Source of the DNA: an uncultured Pedobacter sp.
GTDB taxonomy: Bacteria; Bacteroidota; Bacteroidia; Sphingobacteriales; Sphingobacteriaceae
Direction of reading: 5' to 3'
NCBI GenBank assembly: GCA_946478755.1
Contig: CAMLDJ010000003.1
Span: 1 to 63,607 of the forward strand
Length of the DNA: 63,607 nt
In this document: in pieces, positions 36,158-45,316 of the stretch
Layout of the letters: every line of letters starts with the position of its first letter
How positions within the stretch are numbered: position 1 is the stretch's first letter
Notes under the pieces: model-generated
What the model saw: the letters and a program-made list of their open reading frames with translations, nothing else
The model's database searches: none
What the model was told of the DNA's origin: nothing
Made by a program: the position numbers and the translations under genes

Positions 36158-37516
36158 ATGATGATTAAAAAAATTAAATTCAGTCTGTTGTTAACAGCTA
36201 TATTGTTGCTAAATCTAAACGCATTCGCTCAGGAAGTATTCCCAGATGGAACACCCATATCAAATTGGTTCCGGCAAAATGAGCCCACGGACCTCAAGAA
36301 ATTGGGGAAGCCATATCGAATCACGGATTATAACATTGTTAACGACAGCACTGTCATACAAACTGCAAAAATACAAGCCGTTATAGACAAGGCTTATCAA
36401 AATGGTGGTGGCGTGGTAACCATTCCTAAGGGAACGTTCTTAAGCGGTTCGCTTTTTTTCAAACAGGGCACACACCTTTTCCTTGAAGAAGGCGCAAAAT
36501 TAAAAGGGAGCGACGATATCAGCAACTTCCCAATCGTAATGACCCGTATGGAAGGCCAAACACTGAAGTACTTTGCCGCTTTGGTAAATGCCGATGGACT
36601 GGATGGATTCACAATTTCGGGGAAAGGAACCATAGATGGCAACGGGCTGCGCTACTGGAAAGCATTTTGGCTCCGACTAGAGTTCAATCCGAAGGGTACC
36701 AATATGGATGAAATGAGGCCGAGGCTGCTGTATGTCTCCAATAGCAGAAACGTTCAGATTTCCGGTCTGAAATTGATGAACTCACCTTTCTGGACAACTC
36801 ATTTCTATAAATGTGAAAACGTAAAGCTGCTTGGGCTTCACATATCTTCTCCGAAAAGCCCTGTAAAAGCGCCGAGTACGGATGCAGTAGACATAGACGC
36901 CTGCAAGAACTTCCTCATCAAAAACTGCTATATGTCCGTTAATGATGATGCTGTAGCATTAAAAGGAGGGAAGGGGCCCTTAGCCGATAAGGACAAAAAC
37001 AACGGAGGCAATTTCAACATCATTATTGAGGACTGTACTTATGGATTCTGCCACGGAGCATTAACGCTTGGAAGTGAGTCGATCCATAACCGGAACATCA
37101 TTCTGCGCCGAATTAAAATACACTATGCGCAACGTCTGCTTTGGCTCAAAATGCGCGCCGACACTCCACAGAACTACGAATACGTACTTGTGGAAGACAT
37201 CGAAGGCAGCGATATAGGAAACTTCATCTTCATCAGGCCATGGACGCAGTTCTTTGACCTTAAAGGCGAGAAAGATTTAGGAATGTCTTATGGAAGCAAC
37301 ATTACCATGCGTAACATCAAGGTGGATTGCGATAATTTTTTCAATGTGGGAATTGCAAATGTAAACAGTCACATTAAGGGGTTTGAATATAAGCTGTCAA
37401 ACTTCAGCTTCGAAAACCTGAATATAACTGCGAAGAATAATCTAACAATAGACACCTCAATCGTAAAGAATTTCAAATTAAAGAACGTGACGGTTAATGG
37501 AACCAAACTTTTCTAA
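36158..37516 (+). CDS. GH28 polygalacturonase-like enzyme, secreted
   Basis: 452 residues with a signal peptide (LLLTAILLLNLNAFAQ). Right-handed beta-helix of GH28: AVIDKAYQNGGGVVTIPKGT near 71, then SGKGTIDGNG near 151, STDAVDIDACKN near 245, VNDDAVALKGG near 263 with the catalytic Asp pair, and CHGALTLGSES near 300, where the usual Gly-His-Gly is Cys-His-Gly. WLKMRAD near 330 stands for the RIK motif. It hydrolyses alpha-linked galacturonides of pectin. The upstream terminator shows it has its own promoter. It converges on the next gene with 4 bp between stops. Confidence 0.92.
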   Translation: MMIKKIKFSLLLTAILLLNLNAFAQEVFPDGTPISNWFRQNEPTDLKKLGKPYRITDYNIVNDSTVIQTAKIQAVIDKAYQNGGGVVTIPKGTFLSGSLFFKQGTHLFLEEGAKLKGSDDISNFPIVMTRMEGQTLKYFAALVNADGLDGFTISGKGTIDGNGLRYWKAFWLRLEFNPKGTNMDEMRPRLLYVSNSRNVQISGLKLMNSPFWTTHFYKCENVKLLGLHISSPKSPVKAPSTDAVDIDACKNFLIKNCYMSVNDDAVALKGGKGPLADKDKNNGGNFNIIIEDCTYGFCHGALTLGSESIHNRNIILRRIKIHYAQRLLWLKMRADTPQNYEYVLVEDIEGSDIGNFIFIRPWTQFFDLKGEKDLGMSYGSNITMRNIKVDCDNFFNVGIANVNSHIKGFEYKLSNFSFENLNITAKNNLTIDTSIVKNFKLKNVTVNGTKLF

Positions 37517-37520
37517 ATTC

Positions 37521-38273
37521 TTATCTGGGCCCTCCATCGACTGAGATCAATTGTTTGGAAGTAATGATCTTCAGTGCAGCATCTGAAGAAAAGCCTGTTT
37601 TTATCAATGCATCGTAATAGCTTTTTATAATTTTAGCAAGCTGATCAGTTATGGCTGGATTGCTGTACATATTCAATTGTGCGCTAAGCATACTCGTATA
37701 CATGTTGCTAACCATTGGTCCAAGGTTTGCCATTTGCCTCGTAGGAAATGAAGCTGTAAGGTCACCTTTAGATGGGGGTGGAGGTGGCATAGTAATCACC
37801 TCGGTTATTCTATTGCCAGACTCTGGTTGAGATTTATTCAGGCTTACTCTAAAATAATTAAAAAAGTTGATCCCGTTATTTAACTCAGCTAACGAACGTG
37901 CCCGCTCAACTACATTGATTTCTTTCGTGCCTGGTTTCAATTTTTCAAAGTATACTTTAAAATTAACTTCCTCATTGTCCGCTGTAGCTACGAACTTTTC
38001 TGGTCTTGCCGGAATGCCTTCCGATCGTACGTAATTATACTTTTCCTCCCCGTTAGCATCCTGTAGATACATACTTTTATTCAATTGTACCCAGCTGCCT
38101 TTTACGGAGCAAATATGCTTGAAAGAGACAATGGTATGGTGTTTATTTGTCTCTATTTGGGTTATAATAGTTGTCGGGTCTTCCGAACTACCTACCAAGG
38201 GGAACTTAATAGATTGGCTAAATACGGTTAGCGGTAATAAAAGAAATGCTAAGAGGATTTTTTTAAAGTTCAT
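37521..38273 (-). CDS. Secreted protein of unknown function, 250 aa
   Basis: A signal peptide (ILLAFLLLPLTVFSQ) predicts export. Residues about 20-150 look beta-rich (HHTIVSFKHICSVKGSWVQL; VNFKVYFEKLKPGTKEINVVE). A proline run (MPPPPPSKGD near 162) separates this from a helical C-terminal part (MVSNMYTSMLSAQLNMYSNP). The beta part resembles the stress-type beta domains seen in other exported Bacteroidota proteins, but I do not recognise a family. It stands alone between the convergent GH28 gene and the sensory operon. Confidence 0.75.
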   Translation of the reverse strand: MNFKKILLAFLLLPLTVFSQSIKFPLVGSSEDPTTIITQIETNKHHTIVSFKHICSVKGSWVQLNKSMYLQDANGEEKYNYVRSEGIPARPEKFVATADNEEVNFKVYFEKLKPGTKEINVVERARSLAELNNGINFFNYFRVSLNKSQPESGNRITEVITMPPPPPSKGDLTASFPTRQMANLGPMVSNMYTSMLSAQLNMYSNPAITDQLAKIIKSYYDALIKTGFSSDAALKIITSKQLISVDGGPR

Positions 38274-38426
38274 AATTTTTTTAGTCTGGGAAAGTGAAGA
38301 GCAAGGATTAGGAGCAAAAGCGAATTTTCATATAAGAGTTCGTTAATTGTGTAGATATAAAGATATTAAAAATGCGATGGATTTAGGAATTATTTCTCGG
38401 ATAAGGATATAGGGGGGAATCGAAAC

Positions 38427-40181
38427 CTAAACGAAGCCTTCTGCTTTTTTTAAGATGGCTTTAATGATATGATCTAATTCTTTAGCAGAAGAAATCAGTT
38501 TCTTAACGATCTCCTGATTCGCATGCTTATCGTCTTTTTCAAAATCAAGTAATTCCGCTAAGCTCATTACATTACATAAAGGAGCCCTTACCAGATGAGA
38601 TTGTATCCATGAGATCTCACTTAACTTCTTGTTCTGACCTTCTATTTGTTTAACATATTTCGTTTGATCTGTGATGTCCTGCATGGCACCAATCAGCTTT
38701 TCCGCCTCACCCCGGTCATTATAAATTATAAATCCCCTGTCTAATATGTATTTATAAGATCCGTCTTCACTTATGAACCGATATTCCGACTGCGTTCTCA
38801 GCTCTTTCTTGCTTATCCGCTCAACTAAGTTTTTTGATACTTGATCTATATCATCAGGATGTACATGGTCTCGCCAGAATTCCAGGGTGGTCTGCCGTTT
38901 AACACTGTGGCCAAGTATTGCTTTTAATCCGTGGCTCCATATTACGGTATGGCTTGCCATGTCCCATTCATAGATTGCGTCACTTGTCGCTTTCGAAACT
39001 GTTTCATAGCGTGTTATGCTTTCTTCAATCTCTTTTTCGATTTGCACCCGCTCTGTAATGTCCCTTGAATTTGAGATCACACCACCCACTGCAGGGTCAT
39101 CTGTTAAGTCGGTAAGAATGGTCTCGATCCAACGGTATTCATTATTTTTCCCTTTAAATCTAAATGGGGCAATCTCTATTCGTTTTTCTTCGCTTAAAGA
39201 TTTAAACCTCATGATAATCTGATCTCTATCATCTTCATGCACAAAGTCGAACACGTTTCTACCGATATAAACTTCCGGCGCCAGGCCCCAGATCGATTTT
39301 GTTGAAGGGCTGACATAAAGGTACTTCCCGGTTTTATCCATAATGGTAATCAGGTCTGCACCTTCCTGGACCAATGCCCTAAATCGTTGTTCGCTGGCTT
39401 TTAATGCTGCTTCAGCATTGATATTATTGGTAATGTCAACAATTAAGGTAAGTCTGGCCTGCCTATGGTTAAATATAATGGAGTTGCTTTTAACGTTGAC
39501 ATAGATACCTTCTCCATTTTTCTTGAAATGCTTCCATATCGTTTTCTTGACGAGTTTGTTTTTTGTAATCTGATCGATTGTCTCTCTTAAACTTTCGATG
39601 TCCTCATGCGATCTCAGATCTTCAAGTGTCATGGTAAGAAACTCTTCTCTGCTATATCCATAATGTACAACAGCTGCATTGTTTACATCCATAAACTGCA
39701 GGGTTTCCACGTCATAAACCCATTGTGGCAGCGGGCTCATATCGAACAATTTTCGATATTTCTCTTCCGACTGATTCAATTTATGGTTGATAATCTTACG
39801 TTCGATACTGTAAACAATGCTTTTGTGCAAATGTGTTGCCGTTAGTTCGTCTTTTAACAGGTAATCTGCAGCACCTAAATAAAGTGATTTAACACCAAAG
39901 TGTTTGTCGTCATAGCCGGTCAATACAACGATGGGGATGTGATCAGCAAGTTCAACGATTTCTTTCAAGAGCGCATCACCCCTTGCATCGGGCAAGGCAA
40001 GGTCAAGCAATATGACACTTATTTTTTCCTGAGTACTTATCGTATATTTTGCCTGGGCAAGTGTTGTCGCATTCAGAATTTCCGGATGGACAAATGCTTC
40101 AGTTAAATAGTCCTCTATAAGGAAAAAATCTCCCGCATTATCTTCTATAACCAGTATATGTAATTTCGAAGATAAGGGCAT
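38427..40181 (-). CDS. REC-PAS-PAS-PAS protein with histidine-bearing helix but no ATPase domain
   Basis: 584 residues. Receiver domain 1-125 with Asp60 (VILLDLALPD) and Lys in DYLLKDE. Three PAS domains follow (about 140-255, 265-390, 395-510), each ending in a typical linker (ITNNINAEAALKAS; SRDITERVQIEKEI; MQDITDQTKYVKQI). Then comes a helical segment ISWIQSHLVRAPLCNVMSL with His529, like the phosphoacceptor helix of PAS-type histidine kinases. The protein stops 55 residues later, so no HATPase domain exists. It may receive phosphate from another kinase or pass it on. It is the last of five genes on one strand, 4 bp after the receiver gene. Confidence 0.88.
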   Translation of the reverse strand: MPLSSKLHILVIEDNAGDFFLIEDYLTEAFVHPEILNATTLAQAKYTISTQEKISVILLDLALPDARGDALLKEIVELADHIPIVVLTGYDDKHFGVKSLYLGAADYLLKDELTATHLHKSIVYSIERKIINHKLNQSEEKYRKLFDMSPLPQWVYDVETLQFMDVNNAAVVHYGYSREEFLTMTLEDLRSHEDIESLRETIDQITKNKLVKKTIWKHFKKNGEGIYVNVKSNSIIFNHRQARLTLIVDITNNINAEAALKASEQRFRALVQEGADLITIMDKTGKYLYVSPSTKSIWGLAPEVYIGRNVFDFVHEDDRDQIIMRFKSLSEEKRIEIAPFRFKGKNNEYRWIETILTDLTDDPAVGGVISNSRDITERVQIEKEIEESITRYETVSKATSDAIYEWDMASHTVIWSHGLKAILGHSVKRQTTLEFWRDHVHPDDIDQVSKNLVERISKKELRTQSEYRFISEDGSYKYILDRGFIIYNDRGEAEKLIGAMQDITDQTKYVKQIEGQNKKLSEISWIQSHLVRAPLCNVMSLAELLDFEKDDKHANQEIVKKLISSAKELDHIIKAILKKAEGFV

Positions 40182-40185
40182 ATCT

Positions 40186-40617
40186 TTAAGCTTTAGGTAA
40201 TTGCACTATACTGATCCAGAAGTCTTTTATTGCGGAGATTGTTTTCATAAATTCTTCTGAATTTACTGGCTTTGTGATATAACAGTTTACATAATTCTGA
40301 TAGGAAGATGCGATGTCTTTCTCAGAAGAGGAGGTAGTCAGCATAATAACCGGAATGTGTTTTAGGTTTTCCTTTGATTTAATAAACCTGAGCACCTCGT
40401 GCCCATTCATTTTTGGGAGATTTACATCAAGCAAAATCAGCTCCGGAGTGATCGCGTTGCTGTATGTTCCATTTTTTTCCAGGTATTGGGTGGCTTCCCA
40501 ACCATCTTTAACTACAAAGACCCGATTGGTAATCCGCCCGTCAAGTAAGGCCTCGGTTGTCAAAAGAATGTCTCCTTCGCTGTCTTCAACTAATAAGATT
40601 GAAATTGGGTTCATCAT
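40186..40617 (-). CDS. Single-domain response regulator (Rcp1-like)
   Basis: 143 residues, receiver only. Acidic residues in LLVEDSEGD, phosphoacceptor Asp64 (ILLDVNLPK) and Lys116 (YITKPVNS). The VEDSEGDILLTTEAL start and 'KNGTYSNAITPELILLD' spacing are typical of Rcp1-type regulators paired with phytochrome-like kinases. It should shuttle phosphate between the kinase encoded upstream (58 bp) and the REC-PAS protein downstream (4 bp). No output domain. Confidence 0.93.
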   Translation of the reverse strand: MMNPISILLVEDSEGDILLTTEALLDGRITNRVFVVKDGWEATQYLEKNGTYSNAITPELILLDVNLPKMNGHEVLRFIKSKENLKHIPVIMLTTSSSEKDIASSYQNYVNCYITKPVNSEEFMKTISAIKDFWISIVQLPKA

Positions 40618-40675
40618 GTTTTAAAAGGCTTGTAGTGTATATATCTTTTTATTGAAAATGTAACTTGATTTTGAT

Positions 40676-42493
40676 TTAAGTGGCGCTCCAACTTTCGTCC
40701 TCTTTTTTACGAATGGTGAAGAAAAAAGTTGAGCCTTTATCTGGTTCGGATTGTACCCAAAGTTTGATGCCATACTTTTCAGCTATTTTTTTACAGATTG
40801 CCAGTCCAATTCCCGAACCCGAATATTCGGTATTATTATGTAATCTTTGAAAAGCTACAAATATTTTATCAAAAAATTGCGGGTCAATGCCAATACCGTT
40901 GTCCATAACAGCAATTTTACAAAAATCTTTGTGCTCTTCTGCCACAATTCTGATCAGTGGTTTTACATCTTTCTTTTGGTACTTTAGCGCATTACCGATC
41001 AGGTTTTGCAGCATTTGCTGAACGGGTATTCTTACCGCTTTAATGGTGGGAAGATCTTTCCATATCACCTGAGCATTCTTCTCATCAATAGTTGTCTGGC
41101 AAAATTGAACAATCTGGCTTACCACATCGTTTAAGTCAACCAATTCCAATTGCTCTTGTGTTTTACCCACTCTCGAATACTCCAATAAATCTAAGATAAT
41201 TCGACGCATGCGCACTGCACCATCTACAGCGAAATGAATGTACTGATTTGCTTTTTCATCAAGCTGGTCCTTATACTTTTTTTCAAGCTGCGTTAAAAAG
41301 CTGGTGACCATCCTTAGTGGTTCCTGGAGATCATGAGAGGCGATATAGGCGAACTGTTCTAATTCCTCATTTGAATAAGCCAGCTCTTTTGCTCTTTTTT
41401 GAAGCTGGTACTCTGCCTTTCTGATCGCAGTGGCGTCTCTGGCTACACAATAGATTAGTTTTTCGTTCTCTTTCCATCTGGCAGACCAGGTCATGGACAG
41501 TATTCCACCGTCTTTTTTGATAAATCTATTTTCAAAATTGGTCATCTGCCCGAGGCTGATGATCTGCTCAATAAAAGGCTCAATACTTGCTATGTCGTCC
41601 GGATGGATGAGGTTTTTCACATTAGCGCCTATAAGTTCAAAGGGTTCATAATCCCATAATGTTTTTGAAGCGGCACTCATTTTTACAAAGTTACCTCGTT
41701 GATCAAGGGTACAGATTACATCTACAGAATAATCCATGATATCTTGAAGTTCGGCAGTACGTTGTTCCAGTTGCTGGTTAAAGGAAGTGATAGAGATGCT
41801 TTGCTTTTCAATTTGCGTGAGCATGTAATTGAACGAATCGGTAAGCTGCCCCAGTTCATCAGACCCTACCTTTACGGCACGGACAGAATAATCCTGATCA
41901 TCCGAAATCGCCCTTGCCGTTTCAGCCAGTTCGAGGATCGGGTCTGCGATAGATCGTTGTAGTTTTAAGCTGAGCAGGTAAGTCAGACAGGAAGTAAGAA
42001 CAATAATCAAAACGACTACCCCAGAGTAGACCTTAAATCGCTCCTTAAGTATTTCCATATCAGATCTTAGATAAAGCATACCCAATTGTTGATTATGCTG
42101 TATCACAGGTAGAAAAACCGTAATGAAACTGTCCTTATACTGATAGCCCTTATCTTCTGTTTTTTTTGGAAAAATCGAAGGCGATGCATTTATGGGATAG
42201 GTAGCAAACAGGTGGTTGTCATTGTCATAAAGGGCGGCAGCTATAATACGCGGTTCTGATTTTAAGGCGCGCAAAATTTCTGAGGCATCTTTTTGATCTT
42301 TAAACGCTAAGGAAGCGGTACTGTTTGCAGCAACAATTTCTCCGATCGTGAAAAGCTGCCTTAGAGAAGATTTGCGAAAAGAATAATATTCATAGGAGAA
42401 AAATGCAATGCAGGCCAGAAGCAAAACTGATCCGCTGGTGAGTAATATCGCTGTCATCAGTTTTTTTCTGATGGGAACATCTTTTCCTAACAT
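40676..42493 (-). CDS. Membrane sensor histidine kinase (CHASE8-HAMP-PAS-HisKA-HATPase)
   Basis: 605 residues. Transmembrane segments at about 13-34 and 154-176 enclose a periplasmic domain of CHASE8 type (GEIVAANSTASLAFKDQKDA through RIIAAALYD). HAMP about 177-232, PAS about 245-360, phosphoacceptor His387 in YIASHDLQEPL, N-box NLIGNALKY near 497-505, G boxes DNGIGID and GSGIGLAICKKI. A complete kinase. The YfiR gene ends only 2 bp upstream. In other bacteria CHASE8 sensors are controlled by YfiR-type periplasmic proteins, so the same arrangement is likely here. Confidence 0.94.
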   Translation of the reverse strand: MLGKDVPIRKKLMTAILLTSGSVLLLACIAFFSYEYYSFRKSSLRQLFTIGEIVAANSTASLAFKDQKDASEILRALKSEPRIIAAALYDNDNHLFATYPINASPSIFPKKTEDKGYQYKDSFITVFLPVIQHNQQLGMLYLRSDMEILKERFKVYSGVVVLIIVLTSCLTYLLSLKLQRSIADPILELAETARAISDDQDYSVRAVKVGSDELGQLTDSFNYMLTQIEKQSISITSFNQQLEQRTAELQDIMDYSVDVICTLDQRGNFVKMSAASKTLWDYEPFELIGANVKNLIHPDDIASIEPFIEQIISLGQMTNFENRFIKKDGGILSMTWSARWKENEKLIYCVARDATAIRKAEYQLQKRAKELAYSNEELEQFAYIASHDLQEPLRMVTSFLTQLEKKYKDQLDEKANQYIHFAVDGAVRMRRIILDLLEYSRVGKTQEQLELVDLNDVVSQIVQFCQTTIDEKNAQVIWKDLPTIKAVRIPVQQMLQNLIGNALKYQKKDVKPLIRIVAEEHKDFCKIAVMDNGIGIDPQFFDKIFVAFQRLHNNTEYSGSGIGLAICKKIAEKYGIKLWVQSEPDKGSTFFFTIRKKEDESWSAT

Positions 42494-42495
42494 AA

Positions 42496-43059
42496 CTAGC
42501 TGCTTTTTACTTTAATGATGGTCGCTAATCTTAATAACTTCGAGCTTATAGAAAGATCTGTATTGTTCGCGGCCCCCAGATTGATCCTGATGCGGACTTT
42601 ATTGTTTGTCATTACGAAATTGATGATTCCACCTAGCTGGTTGAACCTGAATGCATCACCTACCGTAAGGATATTTTGGTTTTTAGCCCTTGCCAGCGCT
42701 TGTTCCAGCTCATTCTGATTCTTCAGATTAATATATAGAATATGGCAGGCTTTTATGTCCTGAACCTGGTCATAGCGGCGAACGAGGATCCGGTGTCCAT
42801 TTACTGATTCGCCCCGAACGGTTTCTTCTAAAAAACTTCCGTATGGGTTTTCACCTAATATGCCAATGATGAAAGGGGCATTTTTATCATCAAAGGATTT
42901 ATCCGGCCAGACAACGAATTGCGTAAAATTAAAAAGGAAAACAGCCTTCAACTGATATTCGGTAGGGATATCAATGGTTGACGAATCCCTCATGCCACAG
43001 AAAAGGAAAAAAAACGCCATCATACATGAAATTTTAGCTGCTCTGCTCTTCATTGACAT
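42496..43059 (-). CDS. YfiR-family periplasmic protein (DUF4154)
   Basis: 187 residues from the ATG at 43059; a GTG at 43083 and an ATG at 43053 are alternatives. A hydrophobic signal (ISCMMAFFFLFCGM) precedes the family start TEYQLKAVFLFNFTQFVVWP. The fold is recognised by IIGILGENPYGSFLEE, CHILYIN and the final GGIINFVMTNNKVRIRINLGAAN. YfiR proteins restrain a membrane partner from the periplasm, classically a diguanylate cyclase with a CHASE8 domain. Here the partner should be the CHASE8 kinase encoded 2 bp downstream. The TonB receptor gene ends upstream. Confidence 0.9.
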   Translation of the reverse strand: MSMKSRAAKISCMMAFFFLFCGMRDSSTIDIPTEYQLKAVFLFNFTQFVVWPDKSFDDKNAPFIIGILGENPYGSFLEETVRGESVNGHRILVRRYDQVQDIKACHILYINLKNQNELEQALARAKNQNILTVGDAFRFNQLGGIINFVMTNNKVRIRINLGAANNTDLSISSKLLRLATIIKVKSS

Positions 43060-43156
43060 TTCTGTTGATCTCTTTGTGGCCACATTCTATGTGTTGTTAA
43101 TGATTGCATAAACGAACTGATTCATTAGATATAAAAAAGGGTTAAGTGCCATTAGA

Positions 43157-45100
43157 TCAATATCGTAAGGTGATCCTCCCGTAAACTGTACGTTCCATCA
43201 GGCGCGGGGAAGGAGAGCTGGGTATAAATTCGCGGTGATAATTTTTTAACAGGTTCTGTCCTATTAAATCCAGCTCAAGGACTTTATTTAAATGCCATCC
43301 AATTCTGGTATCTAATCCAACATAGCGGGGGATATACGGTTTGGGCAACTTATCTATATAGCGTAAAAAAGCACCAAATTCGAATCCTTTTCGCAAACGA
43401 AGGGTAGATTGAAGTGTAAATTGGTTTCCGGCATCATTGCTTTCTGCGGTTCCAGCATTAAGATCTTTACTGTCTGGCTTTACAGACAGTTTTTTTTGCA
43501 GTAAGGTATAGCCCCCCTGGAAGTTCCATCGATCGGTTAAATTATAGGTTGAAGACAGTTCAATCCCATAGGTTTTACCATTTACACCATTTCCAAATGT
43601 TATAGGGATGCCCAGGGGCGGAGGTCCGGGTTCGGAACTTCGTATATGATTGTAAACGTTATAAAAAGAAGCCACAGAGATCATCAAATTCTTCAATGGC
43701 TGGGTTTTCCAGCCGAGTTCATAACTGACCACGTTTTCGGATATAAAATTTTCACTTCCACTGAGCAGGTCCAGATCTGGTGTCAGATTCAGACGGAAAT
43801 CCCGTTCAATCCTGGCAGGCGTTCTGACTGCCCGGGAAACAGCGGCCCATATCGTTTCGTGCATGGAAGGGGTCCAGCTGAGGCGGCCATTGGGCTGGTA
43901 CTCCAAACCCGTATAACTGTTATGTTCAATTTTTGCACCAATGGTAAACTTCAGGCGTTCCCTGATCAGGGTGATGTCATCCTGTAAAAACGCACTATAA
44001 AGGTTTAGGTTTTTACGGGCGGGTAGAAACTGGAAAAGCTCCAGGTTAGTCACCTTATGATCCATATAGCGGAAATTAAGCCCATAGGATAAAGTATGTG
44101 TTTGGCTAATCTGATTACTTACATGCAGATCTAAATCGTATGTTTTTAAATCTTCGGTAAAATCGTTTTTAAAGTCGCGCCAGGTGTGATCATAATAAGC
44201 CTGCAACTGGAATTCAAATTTCCCGGAGATTACATGTTTCCACTGATAGCTGATGTTATCACCGCGCGTATACACAGCTTCTTTATTTCCATCAGGGTTA
44301 GGACTGCCATAATAAAGATTTTGCAGCAAGGTATGACTGTCGTTATCAGAAGATTCCCAATCCAAACGAAAGCCTGCCTGGACCATCGACCAATGATCAT
44401 GGGCATTCAGTTTATTTGAATCGAGCGTGTTGTCCATTTTAAATCCGGTCCCATAAACCCGGTAAGACAGATGGTCTGCTATCTGGCCGCCATATCGGAG
44501 GCTTGCCGATCCTGGAAAATTGCTTCCTGCTGCCGCTTCGATAAATATTCCCTGGGTTTGCTTCGCGCTTTTTGTGATGATATTAACCACGCCGTTAACA
44601 GCGTTTGCGCCCCATAATGTTCCTCCAGGGCCACTGATCACTTCTATTCTATCTATATCTTCCAGCAATACTTGTTGAGCATCCCAGAAGACTCCTGCAT
44701 ACAAAGGAGTGTAAACACTGCGGCCATCAATCAGTACAAGTAGTTTATTGGCCAGAACATTATTAAAGCCTCTTGCGCTTATGGCCCATTGGCTGGCATT
44801 TACCTGGGCCACCTGTAAATTGGAGGCTAATTTTAGCGCTTCAGGAAGTGTTTTTGCACCAGAACTGCGAATATCCTTTTGTGTGATGACTTGGATAGCC
44901 GAAGCTACCTCAGTTAATTTTTCGGGCCTTTTGGAAACCGAAACCACTTCTATGTTCATTAATTCTTCGAGATCTAACCGTTTTAAAGCGCTGGTACTGT
45001 TGGGGTCAATGGTTTGGGCCAACACATTTTGCAGGGTTGTGAAAAAGATAAACAGGAGAACGATAGTGACTGGTTTGTATTGCAATTTTTTGATGCGCAT
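43157..45100 (-). CDS. TonB-dependent outer-membrane receptor
   Basis: 647 residues with a signal peptide (LLFIFFTTLQNVLAQ). It begins with LDLEELMNIEVVSVSKRPEKL, which acts as TonB-box region. The plug follows: ISARGFNNVLANKLLVLIDGRSVY (positions about 44700-44790) and GGTLWGANAVNGVVNIITKSA. The barrel ends ERTVYGRITLRY. It lacks the SusC N-terminal domain, so it is of the siderophore or vitamin class rather than SusC. It is the first of five genes on this strand, 98 bp ahead of yfiR-like. It may act as receptor for the signal that YfiR and the kinase report. The ligand is unknown. Confidence 0.92.
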   Translation of the reverse strand: MRIKKLQYKPVTIVLLFIFFTTLQNVLAQTIDPNSTSALKRLDLEELMNIEVVSVSKRPEKLTEVASAIQVITQKDIRSSGAKTLPEALKLASNLQVAQVNASQWAISARGFNNVLANKLLVLIDGRSVYTPLYAGVFWDAQQVLLEDIDRIEVISGPGGTLWGANAVNGVVNIITKSAKQTQGIFIEAAAGSNFPGSASLRYGGQIADHLSYRVYGTGFKMDNTLDSNKLNAHDHWSMVQAGFRLDWESSDNDSHTLLQNLYYGSPNPDGNKEAVYTRGDNISYQWKHVISGKFEFQLQAYYDHTWRDFKNDFTEDLKTYDLDLHVSNQISQTHTLSYGLNFRYMDHKVTNLELFQFLPARKNLNLYSAFLQDDITLIRERLKFTIGAKIEHNSYTGLEYQPNGRLSWTPSMHETIWAAVSRAVRTPARIERDFRLNLTPDLDLLSGSENFISENVVSYELGWKTQPLKNLMISVASFYNVYNHIRSSEPGPPPLGIPITFGNGVNGKTYGIELSSTYNLTDRWNFQGGYTLLQKKLSVKPDSKDLNAGTAESNDAGNQFTLQSTLRLRKGFEFGAFLRYIDKLPKPYIPRYVGLDTRIGWHLNKVLELDLIGQNLLKNYHREFIPSSPSPRLMERTVYGRITLRY

Positions 45101-45316
45101 AGATTAGATCCGTTGTCGATACTAAACTTACAAAAAGATCAGAGAAATACAAATGGGTTTTGCGAATCATAAAAACTCTTCATAGTTGTCCTCTATGGAA
45201 CAGATCTTACAGTTTGTTAAATAATATCATAATAAAGCTAAACAAAACCGTTTGTTGCGGGTTATAGATACATACAAAAAGCATAACAATAATAATCTAC
45301 CGAAAAAAAACAAATT

